Shown: positions 44,373 through 53,833 of the stretch, piece after piece
Numbering within the stretch: the first letter of the stretch is position 1
Layout: the number at the start of each line of letters is the position of its first letter
Source: CBDAUN01 sp965200645
Lineage (GTDB): Bacteria > Pseudomonadota > Gammaproteobacteria > Arenicellales > JAJDZL01
NCBI GenBank assembly: GCA_965200645.1
Contig: CBDAUN010000003.1
Coordinates: forward strand, 1,302,001-1,366,000
Length of the DNA stretch: 64,000 nucleotides
Reading direction: 5' to 3'
The notes under the pieces: generated by a model
What the model was told of the DNA's origin: nothing
Database searches by the model: none
Seen by the model: only the letters and a program-made list of their open reading frames with translations
Translations under genes and position numbers: made by a program

Positions 44373-45263
44373 ATGAAACGAATCCCCTCTTTGAATGCCC
44401 CAACTCAAACGGATTTACCGGTATTGCTGTCATTTAAGAGCATTTACCGTCAGCCCAGTGAGTTGGCGTTTAGTCAGTGGATTGCATCTTTTCCTATTTG
44501 GATTCCGCTGACACTAGCATCAATGGCAATTTTTTACCCATCCTATGTCATTGCCCAAGGTAGCGGATACACCATGTTTGATGCGTTTCAGGCACTGCTT
44601 CGATGGATACCCTTTTTAGTGACTAGTGGATTTGTATTTACCATCATCATTAGTTTTTTGACAATGGTGATTGGTACGATATTCGGCATCTTCTTAGGTT
44701 TGGGTCAAATAGCCAAAACTCCATTGCTGGTGAAAACGTGCTGGTTTATCACACAGATTTTTCGTAACTCACCGTGGCTCGTGCTGTTATTCATTGTCAT
44801 GCTCTCATTGCCATTTGAAATAGTGATAGGAGATACCATCATCACCATACCGGACTGGATGAAGGCCGTATTCGGACTTTCACTACCGATCATGGCAAAC
44901 ATTTCTGAAATTGTCCGTGGTGCGGTCAATTCAGTGCCTTCCGGACAGTGGGAAGCTTCCGAAAGCCTGGCATTCTCTCGCCGTCAAACATTGTTTCAGA
45001 TCATCTTGCCACAGTGCTTCAAACGAATGATTCCGCCGTGGATGAACTGGTATGCCATACTCACCATGGCGACGCCACTCGTCTCAATTTTGGGGGTGGA
45101 AGAAATATTGAATTTGACGGCTCAGGCAATTGAAGCGGAAAACAATAGACCGGAACTTCTGGTTCCGTTTTACACTTTTGTGCTTCTCATATTTTTTGCA
45201 TACTGCTACCCGATCGCAAGATTCACTTTGCGACTAGAACGTAAGTTTGCTGTTAAGTTATAA
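44373..45263 (+). CDS. Polar amino acid ABC transporter permease 2
   Basis: The 296-residue permease has an N-terminal extension of about 45 residues before the first span, compared with permease 1. The conserved RNSPWLVLLFIVMLSLPFE and the EAA loop QWEASESLAFSRRQTLFQII follow. It starts 7 nt after permease 1 and ends 11 nt before the ATPase gene. No broken motif was seen. The N-terminal extension might regulate assembly. Confidence 0.92.
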   Translation: MKRIPSLNAPTQTDLPVLLSFKSIYRQPSELAFSQWIASFPIWIPLTLASMAIFYPSYVIAQGSGYTMFDAFQALLRWIPFLVTSGFVFTIIISFLTMVIGTIFGIFLGLGQIAKTPLLVKTCWFITQIFRNSPWLVLLFIVMLSLPFEIVIGDTIITIPDWMKAVFGLSLPIMANISEIVRGAVNSVPSGQWEASESLAFSRRQTLFQIILPQCFKRMIPPWMNWYAILTMATPLVSILGVEEILNLTAQAIEAENNRPELLVPFYTFVLLIFFAYCYPIARFTLRLERKFAVKL

Positions 45264-45274
45264 GGGGAACTCGA

Positions 45275-46021
45275 ATGGAGTGGACACCGGATCAACCCAT
45301 CGTATCTTTGCGGGAGGTACATAAATCTTTCGACACACTTGAAGTCCTTAAGGGCGTCAACATGGACGTACAAAAGGGCGAAGTCATATGCATTATTGGC
45401 CCATCTGGATCAGGAAAATCCACCTTGATTCGCTGCATCAATGGATTAACCACCATTCAATCAGGTTCAATCACCGTTGAAGGACAAGAGGTTCATGATA
45501 AAAATCTCGATAAAATCGAATTGCGCAAGAAAGTTGGAATGGTTTTCCAACAATACAATCTGTTCCCACACAAAACAGCACTGCAGAACATCATGATGGC
45601 GCCGCTATTGGTGCTCAAAAAAGAGAAAACCGAAGTTGAGCAACTAGCTCGTGCCTTGATCAAAAAAGTGCGGCTGGAAGGAAAAGAAGACTCCTATCCG
45701 GGCGAACTATCGGGCGGACAACAGCAGCGTGTTGCTATTGCCAGATCTTTAGCTATGAATCCGGATGTTATGTTGTTTGATGAGGTGACAGCAGCCTTAG
45801 ACCCTGAAACAGTCAAGGAAGTTCTGGTGACGATAAAAACCCTGGCCGCAGAAGGCATGACCTGTATCCTCGTCACTCATGAAATGGGTTTTGCGCGGGA
45901 AATCGCCGACCACATCTACTTTATTGACAACGGCGTTTTTGTCGAACATGGACCGCCAAAAACATTCTTCGACAACGCCCAAGATCCCAGAACTAAACAG
46001 TTTTTAAGTCAAATTCTGTAA
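45275..46021 (+). CDS. Polar amino acid ABC transporter ATP-binding protein
   Basis: The 248-residue ATPase has Walker A CIIGPSGSGKSTLIRC, the Q-loop VFQQYNLFPH, the signature LSGGQQQRVAIARSLAM, Walker B VMLFDEVTAALDPE and the H-loop LVTHEMGFAREI, all typical of GlnQ/HisP-type ATPases. It closes the operon. Its last 47 codons and the following terminator are repeated, with mostly synonymous changes, at 53657-53835, beyond the inserted island. Thus the present 3' end and the copy at 53.7 kb bracket 7.6 kb of accessory DNA. Confidence 0.95.
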   Translation: MEWTPDQPIVSLREVHKSFDTLEVLKGVNMDVQKGEVICIIGPSGSGKSTLIRCINGLTTIQSGSITVEGQEVHDKNLDKIELRKKVGMVFQQYNLFPHKTALQNIMMAPLLVLKKEKTEVEQLARALIKKVRLEGKEDSYPGELSGGQQQRVAIARSLAMNPDVMLFDEVTAALDPETVKEVLVTIKTLAAEGMTCILVTHEMGFAREIADHIYFIDNGVFVEHGPPKTFFDNAQDPRTKQFLSQIL

Positions 46022-46027
46022 GGCATT

Positions 46028-46057
46028 GAGTTTGGTCGTAAAGTAGCCACCAAACTC
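46028..46057 (+). terminator. Terminator hairpin after the transporter operon
   Basis: GAGTTTGGT and ACCAAACTC form a perfect 9-bp stem with a 12-nt loop, 6 nt past the ATPase stop. A matching, slightly changed hairpin lies at 53804-53833. Confidence 0.65.
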
Positions 46058-46090
46058 TTACACTTGAATTCCTACATTATCGCCCGTAAG

Positions 46091-46456
46091 TCATTCATTC
46101 AAAAACACATGTTTAAAAGAAGCACTACATAAGAAGCTCTGATATAAGGTAAAAGGAGACAAAAGCCTAACGGGCCGGTAGGCTAACCGTCCCGAGGGAA
46201 AGGCAAAGAATGCGGTATTCCAGGTCAACCTCAAACACCAATTGATGCATTTGGCTTGTGCCGTCGACCGACTTGATATTACATACTTTTCAGACGTGCC
46301 TGGACGATGCAAATTACTCATTTGCATCGCATTGAGGCGCTGACGGATAACTTCAAGGCTCATGGAAAACTCAAACTGGCGTAACCGGTAACTTAGATGT
46401 TGGACACAACTAAAGGCCAGATAGCAAATGGCCAAATGCGCCCGGATGCGAGCCGG
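46091..46456 (-). pseudogene. C-terminal relic of an insertion-sequence transposase
   Basis: From just after an in-frame TAG (46457-46459) the minus strand reads PARIRAHLAICYLAFSCVQH, then SMSLEVIRQRLNAMQMSNLH and KYVISSRSTAQAKCI. This is the C-terminal part of a DDE transposase of the IS4/IS1634-like kind, as I recall it: the R(I/V)xAHLxICYxAF helix, a helical middle and a SSRSTxxAK segment. Only the last third is present and the catalytic core is not found upstream. I see no terminal inverted repeats. It marks old transposition at the left edge of the island. Confidence 0.6.
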
Positions 46457-46996
46457 CTAGAAATAAAAAATCAGGCAAATCCGAAGATTGTGTTTATTAG
46501 TTCGAAAAACGCGGTCAATAGTTCACAACTCACAATAGTGACTGAGCAGATGTTCGGAGATTCAGAACAAAACGCCCGAACTTAAGTTGCACCCTTAGTT
46601 CATTCAAATCTCGAAAATTCACGCGATTTTTGTAACCTCCTGAAGGCTAGACAAAGTCTCGGTTATTTTCCGTACGAATATCAATGTGCTGGTAAGCGAT
46701 GCGAACAAGCGCAGTTCTTCTTTATCCCGTTCCTTTCCAACCGTGCTGTCGTGAAATCTCCCGGACAAGCATATCGAATGGCATTGTGTCCATTCGCTGA
46801 CGGTCTCATGCACCAAAATGCGTATTTTGGATAAATAATGCGCGCTATAGAACAATTCTGGATTGATTTCGATCTATTGTGGTGAGTGCTCAGCATCTTC
46901 CTCGTGCAGGGAAGTGGCGTCTAAAAGAGACATATCGCTTTTCGGATTATCTGTGAAAAGCGAGGTCGCTTCTGCAAACTCATGCTCTGCCATTCG
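46457..46996. other. Noncoding remainder before the helicase gene
   Basis: No recognisable gene. Frames on the minus strand at 46619-46896 are short, without start signals, and not alike to known proteins. It may be further decayed insertion-sequence DNA. The helicase gene, on the minus strand, ends at 46997. Confidence 0.4.
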
Positions 46997-49900
46997 TTAT
47001 GGTGATGGAAGACCACGAGTTTCTGGAATGTCCTCTAGTGTCGAAAGTCTCAATGGTGCGGATTCGACACCGATATCCCTTTTGGCTGCAGCCTGTTGCT
47101 CCCGGAAATCGGTCAGCAATGCCTCAAGTTGCTCACACAACCGCTTTATGACTGCATTTGAATCCCGGAACCAATCAGTCGACCAAATTCGAAGTATATT
47201 CCAGCCAAGACCTTCCAAGACCACCTTGCGCACCTTGTCCCGGTCGCGCGCTGTGGCCGAGCTATGATATGTTGCTCCATCGCATTCGATGCCTGCCAAA
47301 TAAGTACCAGCGCGGTCGGGATTGGCTACAGCTAGGTCGATTCTGAAGCCAGAGACTCCGATTCGAGTGTGTACCTCCCACCCCTTGGTCCGAAATGCCT
47401 CGGCAATGGCATCTTCAAAGGGGTTTTCGTAAGGGTCGAGCGATACCGCTTTTACATTTGGCAAGGCGACAGTGCCACGTTCTGCATAATCCAAAAAATT
47501 TTTCAGATGTTGGACACCCGTTGCCCTCGTGCGGGTGGTATCAACCTGGTCGTGCCTGATGGAGGAAAAGACATGCAACTCTTGTCGTGCGCGCGTCACA
47601 GCTACGTTGAGACGATTTTCGCCTCCATTTTGATTCAGTGCACCGAAAGCCATCGACAACTTGCCGGCAGAATCTGGACCAAAGGTAACCGAAAATAGCA
47701 TAATATCGCGCTCGTCCCCTTGAATGTTCTCAAGATTCTTGACGATCACGGGCTCCGCTCGGTCTTCCGCAAAGAACCACTCAAATTCGCTTCGTATTCG
47801 CCGAAGTCCATCTAAAAGGTCAAGAATCAACGACTGTTGTTGCGAGTTGAACGTGATGACACCCAGAGTTGGCCGGTCCTGCTCGGGCAGTTTTAACCAA
47901 CCGGACAAGCGGCTATCAATCATGGAAACAATAGCCTTTGCCTCGTCTTGGTTGGTCCGCCCAGAACCACGTGCGTAGGTTCCTTCAATATTGTGGAACT
48001 TGACGGCCTCGGAGTTTGCCACTGGCGCAGGAAAGGTTACGAGTCTATCGCTATAGTAGTGATGGTTCGAAAAGGCGATTAGAGCTTCGTCGCGGCTGCG
48101 ATAATGCCAATTGAGTTGGCGAACGGGAACGCCAGCACTTTTTACCTCTTCCAAGATTGACGGCATATCCTCAAGCAACGGGTTACTTTCATCATCTCCG
48201 TCATCCGAACGACCAAAGAAATTGGTCGGTGGAAGTTGCTTTGGATCGCCAACCACAATGGATTGCCGCGCCCGTGCGATTGCGCCTACGGCATCCCAAG
48301 TGGTAATCTGGGAAGCTTCATCAAAGATCACCAAATCATAGACGGCCTGCCCAGCTGGCAAATACTGTGCGATTGACAAGGGCGACATCAGTACACAAGG
48401 TGCAAGACGTGGCAGAGTCTCTGTAAGGTTACCGAGCAGGGTGCGGATCGACATGGAGGGTCTTCGCAATCCGAGTTGGTGGCGAAGCATGCCGAGTTCC
48501 GAATTTCGAGGCACGACGTCACGCGCCGGTAGCTTATGATGAATACGGCGCATAACCTCAGTTGGGGCAAGTTCTGCCGCTTTGGCATCGAGATCGTAGA
48601 AAGCCTTGATAATATCCTCATGTTCCCAATGGAGGAACCGCTTGAGTGGCTCTGAGGCATCAAGGGCGAGAGGCAACCACCAACGGGCATAGGCACGGCG
48701 GAAGGTCTGAACGGCAGGTTCGTTAACCTCTCCGGCCTCAATCCAATCCGCCAGTTTGCCAAGGCCAGCGGCATCAGCTTTTTCGCGCACTTCGCACCAT
48801 CGTGTCCAATCTCTCAGGCGGCCCTTGTTGGCTATGATTAGGTCCAATTCGCGGATGACTTCCGTACCGTTCATATCGTCGGGGATTTTACCGTTAAGCG
48901 CCTCAAACTCTTTGGTGCCGGCAATCTGCGCTCCACGAATATCTTGCCACGCCAACAGAGCGTCCTTTAAGGTGCCGTCGATACCTGCGACAAATTGAGC
49001 TTGCACAGCTCCGAACGCGGCCGTGTCCTGCACATCACCGCTCAAAATAGAAAGAGCCTCGCGCAAAGCGATCGCCTGTTGGCACACCGTCGCGGCACTG
49101 TCGGTCGAGCGGTCTTTGCCTGCGATAGGCGCGATAGGGTCAGTCGCTAAATCGTCAAGTGCTTTGCGCATTTGGCGCAAGGCAGGCAAATCCCTTTCCG
49201 GTGTCGCCTTGCCGACTTTCGCATGACTTTGAAGCAATTTCTTCACTTTGCGGCGTTTGAAGGTCGCCATCGGCCACATGGCTGTATTTGCGGCACGCCA
49301 ACTATGGTCAAGCTCTTCTAATGGCATGCGCAAAACGTCATCTTCTGAATAATACGCTGCAAGACCAGCCGTGGCAGTAGCAATCTGGTTGACTAAGTCT
49401 CTAAAGGTATTTAGCGCGGCTAAAAGATCAGTTTTGCTGAGGTCTGGAACGTTTCGCAGATCACGTGCCTCGTCCTGTGCGCGCTTTGCAAGCTGATCTA
49501 GTATGTCAGCACGATCAGGTGTGATGGCCGCAGCGATATCTATGCCCAGACGCCCTGCCAACGACCGACCCTGGGACAGTACGCGATCAGTCGTTTGACG
49601 CAGTTTCTTGACTGCTTCCAAAAATTCACTTTCCCACCTGAAGGACCACTCCTGTGCCTCGACCAGTGCCATTCTGGGTATGTCTGATGTCGCAGAATGC
49701 GTGTAGCTAAGTTCTTCGGCCAAATTTTCTAGTACGCGAAAACTCTCAGCATCATTGGCATCTTTAGTTGCAAAACTCAGCTGAAAACCATTAGGCTGGG
49801 CCGCAACCCATCCCAGTGCATCAAAGATGGAAAAGCCTTGGGTGCCTTTGCGATGCAACGCCTCAACATAAACATTCAATTGGTCACGCTTGATAAGCAA

Positions 49901-52252
49901 GTCATGGTTCACCTGTAGCCAATCTTGCTCGCTCTGGCCTGCCGTGCGATCCCAACCGCGTCCGAGTTGGTTTAGGACCCGCTTCCGCTCGGTCTTGTTT
50001 GAATGTAATTCCAATACCGCATCGCCCAGCCCGTGCGCCTCGAGACGTCGTTGGACTACATCAAGAGCGGCGGCTTTCTCTGCAACAAATAGCACGGTTT
50101 TGCCGTGGGCGAGGCACTGGCAGATGATATTCGCAATCGTCTGGCTTTTACCTGTTCCGGGCGGGCCAATGAGAACAAAGTCGCGTCCTTCATTTGCAGC
50201 AACAACTGCAGCAAGTTGCGAGCTGTCCGCAGGTAGGGGCGTAACCAACTCGTGCGGGGTAAACTGTTGGTCAAGGTCTTCCGGTAAAACCGTGGCTACG
50301 CCGTCCCCACCCGCATCGAAGGTCTGGTCAGGATTGTCGACAAGATGGGCAACCAGTCGGTTGTTACGCAAATTTTCTGTGCGATCGACCAAGTCTTTCC
50401 ACATCAGGTATTTGGAAAAAGAAAAAGTCGAGATCGCCAATTCTTCCAAGACCTCAAAGCCACGTACTTCGCGCACCTTGTTTCGCATCGTCTGAAAAAT
50501 CAGCGGCAAGTCTATACCACTTTCATCTCTGGGTAGGTCACCTTCTAATTCGGGCAGTGAAAGTTCAAAATCGCGTTTTAGAAGTTCGAGAAGCGTTGCA
50601 TTGAAACGCACCTCGTCTTCGTGATGAACTATTCGAAACTCAGAACGGGCAGAGCGCCGTTCCAATTTGATTGGGATAAGCAAAAGTGGCGCACGAAAAA
50701 TTCTGCTATCCCCTTCACGCTGCCAGCGCAAAATACCAGCGGCCATAAACAGCGTATTTGTACCACCTTCGGAAAGATCGCTTTTGGCTTTCCGAAATAG
50801 CGTCAATAGTCGTTTGTCGGTTTCGGACTTGTCAAGCAGTATTGTGACTTGGTTGTGTTTATAGGCCTTTTCCACAGCATCTGAGATTATGGCCTCACGT
50901 TCTTCTGTGCTAACTTGGCGTTCACCAATCGGGTCTTCTTCCATCAATGGATAGATCTTGAAGGATTTACCAGCCGCAAGTGCATCTTCTAGGGACCCGA
51001 CATCGGGTACGCAACAAGGCACTGTTTGTTTGGTCGTTTTTAAATTGAGCAAGCGGTTGCGAAGCGACAGGTCCAACAGTTTGCTTTGCCACCTTTCGAT
51101 GCGGCCCTTGGGTGTGTCTGGCAAGGGCTCGCCTAAATCTTCAGACAGCATCCCAAACTCCATCGGTTTAGGCAGGTCCGCAGGCACTACTTTATCCTGA
51201 TTCTCGGGGTATCCGGCCTCGACCCGGTGACTGGCAAGGGGACGAATCCTAGCGGAACGTGCGCGAGAAATGTCTATTGCCAAAACAAACTCATGTTCCC
51301 GCTGCTCGGAAAGGCGTGCTCGGCCTGCGCCAACGGCTTCTTCGAACCCAATTGTTGGTCGCTTGGTCAGCAGAGTCGTCTCAACAGCAACAAACTCCCG
51401 CGCCTGAATGGCTTTGCGCACCGCAACAATATCTGGCTCGGTTACCGCACCGAAATCTTTTGGTGTCAACCAAACGCCGCAAAACGCATGTCCTTCGCTA
51501 AAGAGGATGACTGGATGGAGACCCGCTTGCTCCCAGGCAGCGGCTAACAAAAGCGAGGTGTCGAGGCAGGTGGCGAGACGCTCGCTCTTAATACGATCTG
51601 ACGAGCGGATCTTTTGCCCGTACTCCTCGAAGGATGCCGCTGGGTTAACATAGGACAACCCGAGACCCGTCGTGGCGGACCATATAGCACCGGCGATCAT
51701 CCATGCACGCGCAGGGCTGTTAGATTGATAGCCCTCAATGGAACTTTGATGTCCAGCGGATTCCAGCAGCCTTGAGGCATCTTTCAGCAAAGAAGCCACC
51801 CACGCATCATTGGGCGAGACATAGGCTGCAAGCAGGCGATCCATATCTGTCAAACCGCCCCAATGGTCTTTTGCCAAAAGCCTTAGGTCGTGTTTTTTAT
51901 AAAATAGAACTTTGTCCCTTTGGAGAACTTCAATTGTGAGAGTTCCAAGCTCAGTTTCATTTAAGCCTGACAGTTTTTCTGTATCAAGTGGTGTGGCGAG
52001 ATCTTGAAGAGAGAGCACGTCGTTTGGGGGTAGGTAATCTATAACCCAGGTCTTCGCATGAATAACAGAAGGAGACGCAGAAACGCGAATCTCAAGGTCG
52101 GTGGCCGCTATTTGGCCGTAGTTTCTAAGAGAAAGTGCCCGAACTATCGGAATATCATTCTGAGCAGAGGCGAAATTCACACAATGAGTGAGATCGGTAT
52201 CCAATGAAATTGTTGGATTTTGTTCAGCCTCAGAATTAGCGTTAAATTCCAT
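46997..52252 (-). CDS. Giant DUF4011 / superfamily 1 helicase / Vsr-like nuclease protein
   Basis: The 1751-residue protein has three recognisable parts. DUF4011 starts near residue 390 (RWQSKLLDLSLRNRLLNLKT). An SF1 helicase of the UPF1 kind has Walker A LIGPPGTGKSQTIANII (about 693-708), a Walker B-like VIFDEASQI (about 1307), GDPKQLPPT (about 1334), WHYRSRDEALIAF and RLNVAVTRARQE (about 1545). At the C terminus a Vsr/DUF559-like endonuclease domain (about 1620-1700) has FRIDLAVANP, IECDGATYH and ILRIWSTDWFRD. The N-terminal 380 residues are unassigned. Such fusions occur in defence islands and are predicted to act against foreign DNA. The gene is clearly richer in G+C than its neighbours and lies in an island, so recent transfer is likely. 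It has one open frame and seems intact. Confidence 0.88.
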   Translation of the reverse strand: MEFNANSEAEQNPTISLDTDLTHCVNFASAQNDIPIVRALSLRNYGQIAATDLEIRVSASPSVIHAKTWVIDYLPPNDVLSLQDLATPLDTEKLSGLNETELGTLTIEVLQRDKVLFYKKHDLRLLAKDHWGGLTDMDRLLAAYVSPNDAWVASLLKDASRLLESAGHQSSIEGYQSNSPARAWMIAGAIWSATTGLGLSYVNPAASFEEYGQKIRSSDRIKSERLATCLDTSLLLAAAWEQAGLHPVILFSEGHAFCGVWLTPKDFGAVTEPDIVAVRKAIQAREFVAVETTLLTKRPTIGFEEAVGAGRARLSEQREHEFVLAIDISRARSARIRPLASHRVEAGYPENQDKVVPADLPKPMEFGMLSEDLGEPLPDTPKGRIERWQSKLLDLSLRNRLLNLKTTKQTVPCCVPDVGSLEDALAAGKSFKIYPLMEEDPIGERQVSTEEREAIISDAVEKAYKHNQVTILLDKSETDKRLLTLFRKAKSDLSEGGTNTLFMAAGILRWQREGDSRIFRAPLLLIPIKLERRSARSEFRIVHHEDEVRFNATLLELLKRDFELSLPELEGDLPRDESGIDLPLIFQTMRNKVREVRGFEVLEELAISTFSFSKYLMWKDLVDRTENLRNNRLVAHLVDNPDQTFDAGGDGVATVLPEDLDQQFTPHELVTPLPADSSQLAAVVAANEGRDFVLIGPPGTGKSQTIANIICQCLAHGKTVLFVAEKAAALDVVQRRLEAHGLGDAVLELHSNKTERKRVLNQLGRGWDRTAGQSEQDWLQVNHDLLIKRDQLNVYVEALHRKGTQGFSIFDALGWVAAQPNGFQLSFATKDANDAESFRVLENLAEELSYTHSATSDIPRMALVEAQEWSFRWESEFLEAVKKLRQTTDRVLSQGRSLAGRLGIDIAAAITPDRADILDQLAKRAQDEARDLRNVPDLSKTDLLAALNTFRDLVNQIATATAGLAAYYSEDDVLRMPLEELDHSWRAANTAMWPMATFKRRKVKKLLQSHAKVGKATPERDLPALRQMRKALDDLATDPIAPIAGKDRSTDSAATVCQQAIALREALSILSGDVQDTAAFGAVQAQFVAGIDGTLKDALLAWQDIRGAQIAGTKEFEALNGKIPDDMNGTEVIRELDLIIANKGRLRDWTRWCEVREKADAAGLGKLADWIEAGEVNEPAVQTFRRAYARWWLPLALDASEPLKRFLHWEHEDIIKAFYDLDAKAAELAPTEVMRRIHHKLPARDVVPRNSELGMLRHQLGLRRPSMSIRTLLGNLTETLPRLAPCVLMSPLSIAQYLPAGQAVYDLVIFDEASQITTWDAVGAIARARQSIVVGDPKQLPPTNFFGRSDDGDDESNPLLEDMPSILEEVKSAGVPVRQLNWHYRSRDEALIAFSNHHYYSDRLVTFPAPVANSEAVKFHNIEGTYARGSGRTNQDEAKAIVSMIDSRLSGWLKLPEQDRPTLGVITFNSQQQSLILDLLDGLRRIRSEFEWFFAEDRAEPVIVKNLENIQGDERDIMLFSVTFGPDSAGKLSMAFGALNQNGGENRLNVAVTRARQELHVFSSIRHDQVDTTRTRATGVQHLKNFLDYAERGTVALPNVKAVSLDPYENPFEDAIAEAFRTKGWEVHTRIGVSGFRIDLAVANPDRAGTYLAGIECDGATYHSSATARDRDKVRKVVLEGLGWNILRIWSTDWFRDSNAVIKRLCEQLEALLTDFREQQAAAKRDIGVESAPLRLSTLEDIPETRGLPSP

Positions 52253-52550
52253 TTTTATCTGAAATTCCTGAGCAGATCGAAACTATCCGATTAATTATAA
52301 TGTAATTGAAAAAATTCAAAGGGCCGCGTATTAGTCAAACCATCTTTTCTGAGTAACATAAAAAAGATCCTAACGCATCTTGGCTTTTCCAATGTGTCAA
52401 GACACATGGATGATGCCGTTAGTGAGCTGATCCACTTATGTTATACATTTTGGTTAACCTTCGACTAATGATCATAATTCACTTTACTCACGACAATCGG
52501 ATGCCCTATACAAAGGGTGACTCACCGATCTTACTGCTCACCCTCTACTC

Positions 52551-52906
52551 GACCTGGCCGTTGTTGGCAGACCCATTGAAGCGATATCCGAGGTGAAAGA
52601 ACTCAATCTCGCCAACTTTTTCCTGGGGCCAATCGCTTCGTGCTGCAAGTGAATGAAGACCCCATGATTGATACGAGCATTCACGACCGGGATTATGTCA
52701 TCGTCCAATTTTCTGACACCCCTCATAGAGGGGATGTAGTGGTTGCTCTTGTGGATAACTTCGAAGCCAAATTGAAACGCTACAATGGATTGCCCAACCA
52801 ACAAATCAAGCTGGTGCTAGAAAACTCAACAATGCAACCGATAAGCTTTCCTGCAAACCTGGTGCTGAACGAGGATGTCATTGTGAGACAGAGTCGAACT
52901 TACTGA
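52551..52906 (+). pseudogene. Decayed LexA/UmuD-like (S24) repressor gene
   Basis: Two frames are joined. The first, from 52551, reads LAVVGRPIEAISEVKELNLA and NFFLGP. After a one-base deletion near 52630 the second continues NRFVLQVNEDPMIDTSIHDR and LVDNFEAKLKRYNG to VRQSRTY and a TGA. That is the C-terminal protease half of LexA. The catalytic serine of the usual GDSM has become proline (EDPM, codon CCC) while the lysine region KLKR remains. The N-terminal DNA-binding half is absent or unrecognisable. So this is a dead gene with a frameshift and a lost active site. It lies just upstream (by coordinates) of the RHH relic in the island. Confidence 0.7.
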
Positions 52907-52998
52907 ACCCCTTTCCTTACAGTCGGTTAACACGAATTAAGTCGAGATTTTTTGATATGGCATGAGAAGTCAGTACTTCATTATGCTGAAGTGACAAA

Positions 52999-53269
52999 AT
53001 GACGACATCAGTAATTCTAGACAAAGATCGTAATCGTCGGGTCCGAGGATTGGCTGAAGTGCGAAATTGTTCTGCTCACTGGATCATGCGTGAAGCTATC
53101 CGGGATTATGTTGAGCGTGAAGATAAGCGGTATTTTTAAACAGAATGCACTACGCGCTTGGGAGGTTTATCAGGAAAACGGACTACGACTGACGCCGGAA
53201 GAAGCTGGCGCTTAACTGGAAAGGCTTGAAGCTGTAGAAAATGTCGACCTGCCAGAGTGCCACGTTTGA
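52999..53269 (+). pseudogene. Decayed ribbon-helix-helix antitoxin gene (RelB/CopG type)
   Basis: ATG at 52999 opens MTTSVILDKDRNRRVRGLAE, then CSAHWIMREAIRDYVERED, a typical RHH antitoxin N terminus. It stops with TAA at 53137-53139. In the next frame the message goes on NALRAWEVYQENGLRLTPEE, a TAA, then LERLEAVENVDLPECHV and TGA at 53267-53269. Together these make one antitoxin with a frameshift and one stop. The expected RelE/ParE toxin does not follow. It shares the island with the other relics. Confidence 0.65.
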
Positions 53270-53560
53270 TCTAATCGCCGCCTACTCTCGTAGACATAAA
53301 GCAACTCGACATTTTCCTCGCCAAAAAGAAGACAATTCGGTCCACCATGCCCTCAATCAATACGGTAGGCTGCTTCCTAGTCTGAACTTCCCGACGGATT
53401 TTCAGATGAGGCTTTGATTTACAGTGATTCTTGTCGATAATTCGCTCAAAGTGTCTCCATTACATGTGAAATATCTAAACATCAATTGTTGACTCCTGAA
53501 GATATACGTACTATTGCACCGATGCATATCGACACCATCCTCAACTGAAACTCCCTCCTC

Positions 53561-53654
53561 TTTAAGTTCGGACATTTTATTCTAAGTCTTCTAACAAAGA
53601 AAATATTCTGTTTCTCAAATCAATGATTCAAAAGCGAAAATATCGAATGTCAAG
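53561..53654. repeat. Dispersed repeat R, continuous copy
   Basis: From TTTAAGTTCGGACATTTTAT to ATCGAATGTCAAG this 94-nt segment matches the two halves at 38450-38515 and 38861-38896. It ends three bases before the copied ATPase 3' end, that is, at the right boundary of the island. It has no coding potential. Confidence 0.55.
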
Positions 53655-53656
53655 AA

Positions 53657-53797
53657 GAAATGGGTTTTGCGCGGGAAATTGCCGACCACATCTACTTTAT
53701 TGACAACGGCGTTTTTGTCGAACATGGAACGCCGAAAACATTCTTCGATAACGCCCAAGATCCCAGGACAAAGCAGTTCTTGAGTCAGATTTTGTAA
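53657..53797 (+). pseudogene. Second copy of the ABC-transporter ATPase 3' end
   Basis: Codons for EMGFAREIADHIYFIDNGVF through to SQIL and TAA repeat the last 46 codons of the ATPase gene. By hand count there are 11 nucleotide differences, ten of them synonymous; the only amino acid change is P to T in EHGPPK. No start codon or upstream ATPase part is present, so it is a 3' remnant. It and its terminator (to 53835) form a 179-nt direct repeat with 45881-46059 at an offset of 7776. Confidence 0.9.
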
Positions 53798-53803
53798 AGC
53801 ATT

Positions 53804-53833
53804 GAGTTTGGTCGTAAAGCGGCCACCAAACTT
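53804..53833. terminator. Shared terminator hairpin between the ATPase tail copy and gpsA
   Basis: AGTTTGGT and ACCAAACT pair over eight bases, followed on the plus strand by TTTT. It lies between the plus-strand remnant and minus-strand gpsA, and could work in both directions. It is the counterpart of 46028-46057. Confidence 0.6.

Noticed and set aside
52538..52804. Minus-strand frame opposite the LexA-like relic
   Set aside because: It is the antisense shadow of the relic, whose plus-strand translation clearly matches S24 repressors.
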